The notes under the pieces: generated by a model
Databases searched by the model: none
Seen by the model: only the letters and a program-made list of their open reading frames with translations
Told to the model about the DNA's origin: nothing
Translations under genes and position numbers: made by a program
NCBI GenBank assembly: GCA_947589455.1
Contig: CANQCD010000002.1
Location: forward strand, 1 to 46,222
Source of the DNA: an uncultured Lachnospiraceae bacterium
GTDB lineage: Bacteria > Bacillota > Clostridia > Lachnospirales > Lachnospiraceae
Length of the DNA stretch: 46,222 nt
Direction of reading: 5' to 3'
Shown: positions 1 to 6,892 of the stretch, piece by piece
Numbering within the stretch: the first letter of the stretch is position 1
Layout: each line of letters begins with the position of its first letter

Positions 1-3000
1 AAGGTGACAGTCACTGCGGACAATGTGGATACCTATCTGGACGCCGTTGAGGCAGCGGCAGGCAAGGAAGCTGTCAAGGCGCTCCAGTCTGAGGCGGAAA
101 AACAGGCAAAGGAAATGACAGATGCGCAGGCGCAAAAGATGGTAGAAGGCCTGCCGGACGATATAAAAGACGCCCTGGATAATCCGTCAAAATTAAAGAC
201 ATGCCAGGAGCTGTTAAAAAGCCAGGGGCAGAAAAAAGCAGCCAAACAGATGACAAAGAAAAATCTAAAAGCGCTGTATCAGATTAACGAGGTGCGCATT
301 CCACAGATCAATGTCGCCCTGGGAAACTTAAAAACAGAGATCACAGTGGCAAAGCAGGTTTTAAAACAGGTGGAAAAGGCGATCAAGTCTGCGGAGAACC
401 GGTATGAGCAGGTAGAGCAGGGGAAAATTACCGCCGCCGCCGCATTTGGCACGGCAAACGCCCAGTTAAACAGCGCCAGGAACACTTTAGATTCCAGTGA
501 GAAGGAATTAAAAGAAGGACGGGATTCTTTTGAAAAGTCAAAGAAAGAAGCATTAAAGAATGCAAACCTGGATGAACTCCTGACGGTAGAGAAGCTTTCC
601 GGAATCCTGTCAGCAGAGAATTTTTCAATGCCCGCCGGTTATATCAGTGAAGATGGGACACAATATCTGATCAAAGTCGGCGAGGAATATGGAAGCATCG
701 ACGCGATGAAAGACACTGTTTTGTGCAAAGTAGACGATGTGGGGGACGTCCGCCTGTCTGATGTGGCAAATGTGACAATGGTAGATGATTCAGAAGACTC
801 CTATGGGCGCGTCAACGGAAATGATGCAGTTTTGCTGAGTATTTCAAAATCAAGTACAGCGGGGACGTCCACCGTTGCAAAGGGATGCAATGAAAAGCTA
901 AAGGAGCTTGAAAAAGAATATGACGGGCTGCATTTTATGAACCTGATGGATCAGGGCGAATATATTGGGCTGATCATTGACTCGGTATTATCCAATCTGA
1001 TGTGGGGAGCGCTTTTGGCAATTCTTGTCCTGTTTTTGTTTTTAAGGGATATCAAGCCGACAGTGATCGTTGCGTTCAGCATTCCGCTCAGCGTCCTGTT
1101 TGCCGTTGTACTGATGTATTTTACAAACATTACATTAAATATCATCTCCCTTTCCGGGCTGGCGCTCGGCGTGGGGATGCTGGTGGACAATTCGATCGTC
1201 GTGATTGAAAATATCTACCGGCTGCGGAGTAAAGGCGTATCGGCGGCAAGGGCTGCCGTGATGGGGGCGAACCAGGTCGGCGGCGCGATTTTTTCTTCCA
1301 CGTTGACAACGATCTGTGTTTTTTTGCCGATCGTGTTTACAGATGGAATCACAAGGCAGGTCATGCAGGATATGTGTTTGACGATCGCTTACAGTTTGAG
1401 CGCCAGCCTGGTGGTAGCGCTGACGCTGGTGCCATCCATGGGCGCTGTGGCGCTGAAAAATGCAAAGGTGAAAAAGCACCGTGTGTTTGATGCGGTGGTG
1501 ACAGGATATGGGAGGGTGCTCCGCTTTTTCCTGCGCTTTAAGATTATTCCGGTTGCGGTGGCAGTGGGGCTTTTGGTATTTTCTATTATCCGCGTCATAC
1601 ATATGGGAATTGTATTTGTGCCGTCAATGGGAAGCGAGCAGCTCTCGGCAAGTCTGACGATGGATGCGGAGGCCACGCAGAAAGAGGATTATGCGCTGGC
1701 GGATAAAATTGCCGAAGAGATCAAAAAAATCGAGGGCGTAGACACAGTAGGAGTTATGAAGGGAAACGCCGGGATGTCCCTTGCGGCAAACGCAGATAAA
1801 AATTATAGTTTTATGATTCTTTTAAAAGAAGAGTATGCCAATCAGAACAAAGAGATTGCCGCCAAAATGGAAAAAGTGTTCCAGGATAATCAATGTGAAG
1901 ATTTTTCCGTATCAGAGTCCAACATGGATATGTCGGCTATGATGGGATCGGGTCTGGAAGTTAATATTTCTGGAAAGGATACCGAAAAATTGCTTGCCAT
2001 CAGTGAGGACGTCATGAAGATGGTCGGTCAGATCAAAGGGTTTGACGACATTTCAAACGGGCAGGAAGAGGGAGATAAGGAGATTGCTGTCAAAGTGGAT
2101 AAAGACAAGGCGATGCGTCTGGGGCTGACGGTTGCGCAGATCTATACGGAGCTTGCCGACAAGCTTACGACAGAAAAATCTTCAACAACCCTGACTGTGG
2201 GAAATAACGAGTACGACGTCATTCTTGTTGACGAGAGGAAAGAATTAGACACAGATAACCTGCTGGATTATCAATTTGAGTCGACAATGGTTGACAGCCA
2301 GGGGAAACAAAAGACGAAAAAGCACAAATTAAAGGAGTTTGCCAAATTAGAAGAGGGAAAGAGCGTTGCCTCTGTCAACCGGGAAAATCTGGTAAATTAT
2401 GTGCAGGTTACGGCAGAGACGCAGGACGGTTACAACACAACGCTGTTGAGCCGCGACCTGCAGGATAAGATCGATCAGTACGATCTGCCGGATGGATATG
2501 AGATCGCGATCCAGGGTGAGACGGAGACAAATGCGGAGATGTTAAATAATATGCTGCTCATGATCGGGCTTGCCATTATCATGATCTATCTGATCATGGT
2601 CGCACAGTTTCAGGGGCTTTTGTCGCCGTTTATCGTGCTGCTCACGATTCCGCTCGCCTTTACCGGCGGCCTGATCGCACTCCTGATCACAGGAGAGCAG
2701 CTTTCTGTCATGGCGCTGATGGGATTTTTAGTGCTTGCCGGCGTCGTAGTAAACAATGGTATCGTATTTGTGGATTATACCAATAAGCTGCGCCTGAATG
2801 GATCAGAAAAAAGGGAGGCACTGGTGCTTGCCGGACAGACGCGTATGCGTCCGATCTTTATGACAGCGCTGACGACGATCCTTGCAATGTCTGTGCTGGC
2901 AGTCAGCACAGATTCGACCGCTGCGATGAGCAGGGGGATGGCGATCGTCACGATTGGCGGCCTGGCATATGCGACATTGATGACGTTGTTTATCGTTCCG

Positions 3001-3090
3001 GTATTTTATGATATTTTTTACCGCAGGAAATTAAAAAAAGTAGATTTGGGAGATGAGGAAACTCTGGATGAAGTGGATGACATCGTGTGA
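1..3090 (+). CDS. RND-family efflux transporter, 5'-truncated by the window edge
   Basis: This encodes the larger part of an inner-membrane, proton-driven RND (AcrB/SwrC-like) exporter. The reading frame is open to base 1, and the first transmembrane helix and N-terminal porter domain expected for the family are absent, so the start lies upstream. From the first codon there is about 190 residues of Lys/Glu/Gln/Ala-rich helix, probably a coiled-coil hairpin, inserted into the porter region. A porter segment follows (through the V-x-L-x-D-V-A motif), then TM2-TM6 with the family's G-x-x-x-D-N motif (around residue 395), a second porter region and a second membrane block ending in a cytoplasmic acidic tail. 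Gram-positive bacteria have no outer membrane channel, so substrates may be lipids or drugs; the substrate cannot be read here. No membrane-fusion partner is visible downstream. Confidence 0.92.
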   Translation, partial: KVTVTADNVDTYLDAVEAAAGKEAVKALQSEAEKQAKEMTDAQAQKMVEGLPDDIKDALDNPSKLKTCQELLKSQGQKKAAKQMTKKNLKALYQINEVRIPQINVALGNLKTEITVAKQVLKQVEKAIKSAENRYEQVEQGKITAAAAFGTANAQLNSARNTLDSSEKELKEGRDSFEKSKKEALKNANLDELLTVEKLSGILSAENFSMPAGYISEDGTQYLIKVGEEYGSIDAMKDTVLCKVDDVGDVRLSDVANVTMVDDSEDSYGRVNGNDAVLLSISKSSTAGTSTVAKGCNEKLKELEKEYDGLHFMNLMDQGEYIGLIIDSVLSNLMWGALLAILVLFLFLRDIKPTVIVAFSIPLSVLFAVVLMYFTNITLNIISLSGLALGVGMLVDNSIVVIENIYRLRSKGVSAARAAVMGANQVGGAIFSSTLTTICVFLPIVFTDGITRQVMQDMCLTIAYSLSASLVVALTLVPSMGAVALKNAKVKKHRVFDAVVTGYGRVLRFFLRFKIIPVAVAVGLLVFSIIRVIHMGIVFVPSMGSEQLSASLTMDAEATQKEDYALADKIAEEIKKIEGVDTVGVMKGNAGMSLAANADKNYSFMILLKEEYANQNKEIAAKMEKVFQDNQCEDFSVSESNMDMSAMMGSGLEVNISGKDTEKLLAISEDVMKMVGQIKGFDDISNGQEEGDKEIAVKVDKDKAMRLGLTVAQIYTELADKLTTEKSSTTLTVGNNEYDVILVDERKELDTDNLLDYQFESTMVDSQGKQKTKKHKLKEFAKLEEGKSVASVNRENLVNYVQVTAETQDGYNTTLLSRDLQDKIDQYDLPDGYEIAIQGETETNAEMLNNMLLMIGLAIIMIYLIMVAQFQGLLSPFIVLLTIPLAFTGGLIALLITGEQLSVMALMGFLVLAGVVVNNGIVFVDYTNKLRLNGSEKREALVLAGQTRMRPIFMTALTTILAMSVLAVSTDSTAAMSRGMAIVTIGGLAYATLMTLFIVPVFYDIFYRRKLKKVDLGDEETLDEVDDIV

Positions 3091-3182
3091 AAAATCATGC
3101 CGATGCGCTGATGATTTCCATTGATAAATCTGCAAAGAAAACGAGTTCTATGCAGCGTTCACAGGATTGTTAAGTGAAGCGG

Positions 3183-3229
3183 CGCTTTGCTTTTAATAGC
3201 ATTCCAGCGCACAAAACGCAAAGCGAATC
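3183..3229 (+). repeat. Imperfect hairpin containing a 17-bp sequence shared with the SCIFF leader
   Basis: CGCTTTGCTTTT (3183-3194) can pair with AAAA-C-GCAAAGCG (3213-3225), leaving one bulged base. The 17-mer AAAACGCAAAGCGAATC at 3213-3229 occurs identically at 6375-6391 upstream of scfA. It could be a weak terminator for the RND gene or a dispersed intergenic repeat. No T-run follows, so termination is doubtful. Confidence 0.45.
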
Positions 3230-3241
3230 AATTTGCAGAGC

Positions 3242-3271
3242 GAATAAGAAAAGAAAAAGAAAGCCATACTA
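3242..3271 (+). promoter_or_regulatory. Sigma-G (forespore) promoter of spoVAD-spoVAE
   Basis: GAATA at 3242-3246 (-35) and CATACTA at 3265-3271 (-10) are separated by 18 bp. They match the Bacillus subtilis sigma-G consensus (G-H-A-T-R, then C-A-T-N-H-T-A, 17-18 bp apart) at every position. The start codon is 55 bp downstream. The spoVA operon of B. subtilis is sigma-G controlled, so sequence and context agree. The call rests on pattern matching only. Confidence 0.75.
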
Positions 3272-3325
3272 TACCTGAAATAACCAGTGTTTTAGCAAGA
3301 TGCAAAACAGGGAAAGAGGTATCGT

Positions 3326-4405
3326 ATGGCTTTTAAACAAAAAGGAAAACAGAGTATATCTTTTGAAAATCCTCCGGTTATTACCGGCGCGGCTTCCGTT
3401 GTAGGAAAAAAGGAAGCAGAGGGGCCGTATGGCAAATATTTTGATATCATAGAAGAAGATTCTAAACTGGGGGAGGATACGTGGGAGGAAGCAGAGGCGA
3501 AGCTTCAGGAGACGGCAGCTAAAAAAGCGATTCAGAGCGCAGGCCTGAAAACAAAAGATATCCGGTATATGGTAGCGGGGGATCTGCTGGGGCAGCTCAT
3601 GGCGTCTTCCTTTGGACTGTCTGATTTGGAAATCCCGCTGTTTGGCGTATATGGAGCGTGTTCTACAATGGGGGAGTCGCTGGGGATTGCCTCGATGATC
3701 GTTGACGGGGAGTTTGCAGAGCACGTTCTTGCGATCACTTCCAGTCATTTTGCCAGTGCGGAAAAACAGTTCCGTTTTCCGCTTGGCTATGGAAACCAGC
3801 GGCCAAAAGCCGCAACCTGGACAGTGACTGGCAGCGGCGCGATCATAGTCAGCCGTTCTGTCCGGAAAAAAGAATTGCAGGAAAAAGCGGAGTATGACCG
3901 CGTGTCGGACAGGGCGAAGGCAGAGAAAGGCAAGGTAAAGATCAAAGGGATCACAACCGGAAAAATAGTAGATTATGGCGTAAAAGACAGCATGAATATG
4001 GGCGCCTGCATGGCTCCGGCGGCAGGAGAGGTGATCGTGCAGAATTTTGCAGACTTTGGCTGCCAGCCAGAATTTTATGACAAGATCATTACGGGCGATT
4101 TAGGAAAGGTTGGAAAGGATATCCTGATCGATTTTGTCCGCACGAAAGGCTATGATATAGAAAGGCAATACATGGACTGCGGAATTGAGATTTATGGGGA
4201 GAGCCAGAATGCGCAGGCGGGCGGGAGCGGCTGCGGCTGCAGTGCGGTAATGCTCACGGGATATATCCTGAAAATGATGGAAAAAGGCGATTGGAAGAGA
4301 GTCCTTTTTGTGCCGACCGGCGCTCTTCTGTCACAGGTTAGTTTCAATGAGGGAAACAGCGTTCCCGGGATTGCCCATGCTGTTGTTCTGGAACGGATAA
4401 GTTAG
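3326..4405 (+). CDS. spoVAD: Stage V sporulation protein AD (SpoVAD)
   Basis: SpoVAD is a thiolase-fold protein of the spore inner membrane SpoVA complex, which imports dipicolinic acid (DPA) into the forespore and releases it at germination; the family binds DPA. The 359-residue product is slightly longer than the roughly 340 usual. Typical SpoVAD segments are visible: the early PPVITGAAS stretch, GVYGACSTM around a conserved Cys, the glycine-rich GSGAIIVS segment, and SGCGCSA near the C-terminus. AGAGG precedes the ATG at 3326. spoVAE follows after 61 bp. No spoVAC is present upstream, where the neighbour is an unrelated transporter. A perfect sigma-G promoter lies just upstream. Confidence 0.96.
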   Translation: MAFKQKGKQSISFENPPVITGAASVVGKKEAEGPYGKYFDIIEEDSKLGEDTWEEAEAKLQETAAKKAIQSAGLKTKDIRYMVAGDLLGQLMASSFGLSDLEIPLFGVYGACSTMGESLGIASMIVDGEFAEHVLAITSSHFASAEKQFRFPLGYGNQRPKAATWTVTGSGAIIVSRSVRKKELQEKAEYDRVSDRAKAEKGKVKIKGITTGKIVDYGVKDSMNMGACMAPAAGEVIVQNFADFGCQPEFYDKIITGDLGKVGKDILIDFVRTKGYDIERQYMDCGIEIYGESQNAQAGGSGCGCSAVMLTGYILKMMEKGDWKRVLFVPTGALLSQVSFNEGNSVPGIAHAVVLERIS

Positions 4406-4466
4406 ACAGGGCACAGGAGTGAGAAAAAGAAATAAAAGTAAAATGATATGGGAGGAACAAATAACG

Positions 4467-4820
4467 ATGAATTATCTTATTGCATTTTTGGTGGGCGGCG
4501 CCATCTGCCTGTTAGTACAGATTCTGATGGATAATACAAAATTGATGCCTGGCAGGATCATGGTGATTTTAGTTTGTACCGGGGCTGTGCTCGGCGCGCT
4601 TGGCTGGTATGAACCGTTTGCAAAATGGGCCGGGGCGGGAGCTTCTGTCCCGCTGCTTGGCTTTGGGAATCTTTTGTTTAAAGGAGTAAAGGATGCAGTC
4701 GATGCAGAAGGTTTTATCGGCTTGTTTAAAGGCGGATTTACCGCCAGCGCTGTAGGGATATCAGCCGCGCTCATCTTTGGTTATCTGGCGTCGCTGGTCT
4801 TTAAGCCGAAGATGAAATAA
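4467..4820 (+). CDS. spoVAE: Stage V sporulation protein AE (SpoVAE)
   Basis: A 117-residue integral membrane subunit of the spore SpoVA DPA channel. It is nearly all hydrophobic, with about four membrane segments (approximately residues 3-20, 27-45, 55-75 and 90-112) and a short basic C-terminus, matching the family's usual size. The ATG at 4467 was chosen over an in-frame start at 4419 because GGAGG at 4451-4455 sits 11 bp before it and because homologues begin with the MNYLxAF-like segment. It is presumably co-transcribed with spoVAD from the sigma-G promoter. Confidence 0.94.
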   Translation: MNYLIAFLVGGAICLLVQILMDNTKLMPGRIMVILVCTGAVLGALGWYEPFAKWAGAGASVPLLGFGNLLFKGVKDAVDAEGFIGLFKGGFTASAVGISAALIFGYLASLVFKPKMK

Positions 4821-4869
4821 TATACGCCCGGCACAGTTTTTTTGTTGTTTTGACCCGCCGTGGAAATGA

Positions 4870-5010
4870 TACAGAAAAACTAAAAAAAGCAGAGAAAAAA
4901 AGCAAAAGAAAAGAGAAAAACAAACCTGCAAATTAAGAAAAAAAGAAAAAGAAAATAAGGGGAAAAATGATTCCGGAAAAGGATGCAAAATAAAAAAAGA
5001 AAAAAAGAAG
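4870..5010 (+). other. Purine-rich, A-dominated intergenic tract
   Basis: This is part of a 500-bp gap between spoVAE and the next gene. About 140 bp of the + strand are almost entirely A and G, with scattered short A-runs. No gene is supported. It could be untranslated 3' sequence of the spo transcript, a curved-DNA region, or eroded DNA. The rest of the gap holds a terminator-like hairpin (5011-5052), an AT-rich stretch and the promoter at 5201-5234. Confidence 0.5.
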
Positions 5011-5052
5011 GGAATGGAGAAAATAAAAATTTATTTTCCGTTCCTTTTTTTT
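5011..5052 (+). terminator. Probable intrinsic terminator after spoVAE
   Basis: The arm at 5011-5027 pairs with 5030-5044 (GGAAYGG plus AAAATAAA against its complement) with a G-U pair and a two-base bulge, then eight T residues at 5045-5052. The tract before it is A-rich, so it could also act on the other strand. The stem is AT-rich and only moderately stable. Confidence 0.5.
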
Positions 5053-5200
5053 GGAAAGTTTTTTGGGGATAACAGATTGCGAACTATGGCTGCATTGTAA
5101 ATTTTTTGAAAATTTTTATGAAATGTATACTACATTTTTTATATTTTTTTGTAAAAAACAGGGAGAAACTGTACAATTTTTACAAAAATAAAAAAATGAC

Positions 5201-5234
5201 TTGAAAGTTTTACAAATACGCTATAAACTTTCAA
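5201..5234 (+). promoter_or_regulatory. Sigma-A-like promoter inside a perfect 10-bp inverted repeat
   Basis: TTGAAA at 5201-5206 and TAAACT at 5224-5229 are 17 bp apart and form a plausible vegetative promoter for the gene at 5322. TTGAAAGTTT (5201-5210) and AAACTTTCAA (5225-5234) are exact inverted repeats separated by 14 bp, so one arm covers the -35 and the other the -10. This is a good candidate operator for a dimeric repressor; the regulator is unknown. Confidence 0.55.
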
Positions 5235-5321
5235 TGTAGAAGCAGTGAGAAAATGACTGCAGGAGTTTCCAAAAAAGATTTCTTGCAAAGTAAACAGTTT
5301 TAAAAAAGGAGAAGAAGAATC

Positions 5322-5798
5322 ATGGCAAAGAAGAGATTAAACAAAACAGGTACATCATCTACATCTACTGCAAAGACTGCGCCGTCAGCAGTGACAACAC
5401 AGGCAGCGGCTGTTGCAAAAGCAGCTGAGACAAAGCCTGTAAAGTTGGAAGAGGAAAAGAAAGAGAAAGAGGCTCCTAAGGTATCAGTTGAGACTGTAAA
5501 GAACGAAGACGTAAAGAACGAGGCAGCAAAGACAAAAGGAAGAACAGCGGGGAGAAAAGCTGCTACAAGGAAAACGGCGAAAAAGGCGGAAGTCGAGAAA
5601 ATCGAGGAAGTATTTGTTGAGCTTGGCGGAGACCAGTTCCTGGCAAATGCGATCGTTGACCGGATTAAAGAGAAGTACAAAAACGAAGGACACCGCATTG
5701 CTTCCATTAAGGTACTCCGTGTTTATCTGAATTTAGACGAGAAGAAAGCGTATTATGTGATCAATGATAAGACAGAAGGCGTTGTTGATCTGTTCTAA
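5322..5798 (+). CDS. DUF6465-family protein with a Lys/Ala-rich histone-like N-terminal tail
   Basis: A 158-residue protein in two parts. Residues 1 to about 93 are low-complexity, rich in Lys, Ala, Thr and Glu, with AAATRKTAKK-like stretches reminiscent of bacterial histone-H1-like tails. Residues from about 94 to 158 form a compact domain (EEVFVELGGDQF through AYYVINDKTEGVVDLF) that I recognise as DUF6465, widespread in Lachnospiraceae with no known function. AAGGAG sits upstream of the ATG. The basic tail suggests nucleic-acid contact, which is inference. It is a single-gene unit, with its own palindromic promoter and a strong terminator. Confidence 0.85.
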   Translation: MAKKRLNKTGTSSTSTAKTAPSAVTTQAAAVAKAAETKPVKLEEEKKEKEAPKVSVETVKNEDVKNEAAKTKGRTAGRKAATRKTAKKAEVEKIEEVFVELGGDQFLANAIVDRIKEKYKNEGHRIASIKVLRVYLNLDEKKAYYVINDKTEGVVDLF

Positions 5799-5834
5799 AT
5801 GATATTCTGATAACGGATTTTCATATGGAAAAAG

Positions 5835-5882
5835 AAAAGGCTGTTTCCTGTCGGTTTTGTAGCCGGGGAAACAGCCTTTTCC
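5835..5882 (+). terminator. Intrinsic terminator, probably bidirectional
   Basis: AAAAGGCTGTTTCC (5835-5848) pairs perfectly with GGAAACAGCCTTTT (5867-5880). It lies between the convergent DUF6465 gene and the SASP gene, with A-run and T-run on the two sides, so it can serve both. Confidence 0.85.
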
Positions 5883-5933
5883 GGCTCCTGACGGAGCGCA
5901 TTACTGATATTCAGGAATCAGAAAAGACATCGC

Positions 5934-6143
5934 TTATCTGCCTGCCATTTCTTCTTCCTGACGTTTAATCATCTGGCGAACCATCTCTCCGCCGACAGAA
6001 CCGTTCTGTGCGGATGTTAAATCGCCGTTATAACCATTGTTCTTGAGAGGTACTCCAAGCTCGCTGGCAACCTCCATCTTGAACTTATCCATAGCTTCTT
6101 TTGCCTGTGGAACTTCCATTCTTGAACTCTGATTGTTTGTCAT
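5934..6143 (-). CDS. Alpha/beta-type small acid-soluble spore protein (SASP)
   Basis: A 69-residue DNA-binding protein that coats forespore DNA and protects it from UV and heat until degraded by the GPR protease at germination. The family signatures are present: the segment around KFKMEVASELGV, which contains the GPR cleavage region, and the C-terminal GSVGGEMVRQMI motif. AGGAGG lies 8 bp before the ATG. A sigma-G-like promoter and a stem-loop at the predicted mRNA 5' end lie upstream. It is transcribed alone, convergent with the DUF6465 gene. Confidence 0.96.
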   Translation of the reverse strand: MTNNQSSRMEVPQAKEAMDKFKMEVASELGVPLKNNGYNGDLTSAQNGSVGGEMVRQMIKRQEEEMAGR

Positions 6144-6226
6144 CGCTTTTTCCTCCTTTTTGGTTTTCCGGTTGATTTTATTCTCCTGCTAAAAAACAGA
6201 CGGGAGATTGATATCATGCCGGATTG

Positions 6227-6246
6227 AGATAAGCTGCTGCTTATCT
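6227..6246 (-). other. Stem-loop at the predicted 5' end of the SASP mRNA
   Basis: AGATAAGC (6227-6234) and GCTTATCT (6239-6246) form an 8-bp stem with a TGCT loop. Relative to the -10 at 6253-6259, transcription should start near 6246, placing the hairpin at the extreme 5' terminus of the transcript. Such hairpins can protect mRNA from 5'-end-dependent decay; that role is inference. Confidence 0.5.
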
Positions 6247-6252
6247 TGCTAT

Positions 6253-6281
6253 TAGTATGTGGACATAGAAAAAAAATATGT
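6253..6281 (-). promoter_or_regulatory. Sigma-G promoter of the SASP gene
   Basis: On the minus strand ACATA (6281-6277) and CATACTA (6259-6253) are 17 bp apart. The -10 is identical to that of spoVAD in this window and fits the sigma-G consensus completely; the -35 has one mismatch (A for G). SASP genes are classic sigma-G targets. Confidence 0.65.
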
Positions 6282-6302
6282 TGGTAGTTTTTGGAGAAAA
6301 GG

Positions 6303-6330
6303 TTGTATTTTTGCAAAAATATGGTATAAT
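6303..6330 (+). promoter_or_regulatory. scfA: Sigma-A promoter with extended -10 upstream of scfA
   Basis: TTGTAT at 6303-6308, 16 bp, then TATAAT at 6325-6330 preceded by TGG (extended -10). Transcription would start near 6337, giving a leader of about 104 nt before scfA. Confidence 0.62.
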
Positions 6331-6366
6331 TATAAAAAAGTGCCTGCAGAGCATGGAGTTATTCTA

Positions 6367-6400
6367 TTGCGTATAAAACGCAAAGCGAATCGATTCGCTT
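6367..6400 (+). repeat. Two adjoining dyads in the scfA leader
   Basis: TTGCGT-ATAAA-ACGCAA (6367-6383) abuts an 18-bp perfect palindrome, AAGCGAATCGATTCGCTT (6383-6400). The 17-mer at 6375-6391 is shared with 3213-3229. It may be a protein-binding site, a leader RNA hairpin or a small dispersed repeat. Confidence 0.55.
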
Positions 6401-6440
6401 GGAATGGAGAAATAAAAAATATGGCATGGAGGAAATAAAA

Positions 6441-6590
6441 ATGAAACATATTAAGACAGTAAATAAGGCAAATTTAAATGCAACGGCAAAGAAGGGCGGA
6501 TGTGGCAAGTGCCAGGCATCCTGCCAGTCGGCATGTAAGACTTCCTGCACAGTGGGAAATCAGAAGTGTGCAAATGATGAGAATAGATAA
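6441..6590 (+). CDS. scfA: SCIFF ranthipeptide precursor (six cysteines in forty-five residues)
   Basis: A 49-residue precursor of a ribosomally made, post-translationally modified peptide. It has a basic N-terminal part (MKHIKTVNKANLNATAKK), then GGCGKC and six Cys at residues 21, 24, 28, 32, 36 and 43 interleaved with Thr/Ser/Asn acceptors, the defining SCIFF pattern. The radical SAM partner is known to forge thioether links between Cys and residues further along (non-alpha carbon in ranthipeptides). The ATG at 6441 is preceded by GGAGG at 6428-6432; an upstream in-frame ATG at 6399 lacks this. The maturase gene follows after a hairpin-rich 302-bp gap. The physiological role of SCIFF is unsettled. 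Confidence 0.97.
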   Translation: MKHIKTVNKANLNATAKKGGCGKCQASCQSACKTSCTVGNQKCANDENR

Positions 6591-6612
6591 CGTGTTTTCG
6601 TTTACTGAAATG

Positions 6613-6657
6613 ATGGGAATGGCTGTTATGAGGAATACTCATAGCAGCCATTCCCAT
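6613..6657 (+). terminator. Very strong 19-bp hairpin between scfA and scfB
   Basis: ATGGGAATGGCTG (6613-6625) pairs exactly with CAGCCATTCCCAT (6645-6657). The stem continues inward with six more pairs (one G-U) to a 7-nt loop. It begins 23 bp after the scfA stop. No uninterrupted T-run follows immediately, so it may be a processing or stability hairpin, or a partial terminator that lets scfA outnumber scfB transcripts. Confidence 0.6.
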
Positions 6658-6766
6658 GTATAAACAGCGTTTTATCTTTTTTCCGCGTCGCAGTTTTTTT
6701 AAAAAAGCGGGACGCTGCAGAAAGTACCGGCGCATGACGCCGAAAAGAGAAATGGGATCGGACAAT

Positions 6767-6849
6767 GCGAACAGGGTTCGCGTTTACTATTTGTGCCGGA
6801 GCGCCGCAAATAGTAGTGATGCATGGAATAAAAACAGCTGTGCTGTTTT
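6767..6849 (+). repeat. REP-like cluster of small hairpins in the scfA-scfB gap
   Basis: Three dyads follow one another: GCGAAC-AGG-GTTCGC (6767-6781), ACTATTTG (6786-6793) with CAAATAGT (6807-6814), and AAAACAGC-TGT-GCTGTTTT (6831-6849). The first dyad and the GTGCCG-AGCGC core recur upstream of clpC (45322-45369), which suggests a dispersed intergenic element. No gene is supported between 6591 and 6892. Confidence 0.5.
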
Positions 6850-6892
6850 TGGCTCATACTTCTGTCACTGCGCTTCGGAATGGAGGATTAAG

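Noticed and set aside
1135-1602. Long open frames antisense to the RND gene, and similar ones opposite cheA, clpC and the mcp gene
   Set aside because: They mirror the codon pattern of well-identified genes, have no ribosome sites and encode nothing recognisable.
5106-5131. Second promoter TTGAAA/TATACT for the DUF6465 gene
   Set aside because: The spacer is only 14 bp, too short for sigma-A; the pair at 5201-5229 fits better.
6656-6892. N-terminal extension of the SCIFF maturase through the upstream open frame
   Set aside because: The extension is translated hairpin repeat, has no ribosome site, and homologous maturases begin at MIHKF-like sequence; GGAGG marks 6893.
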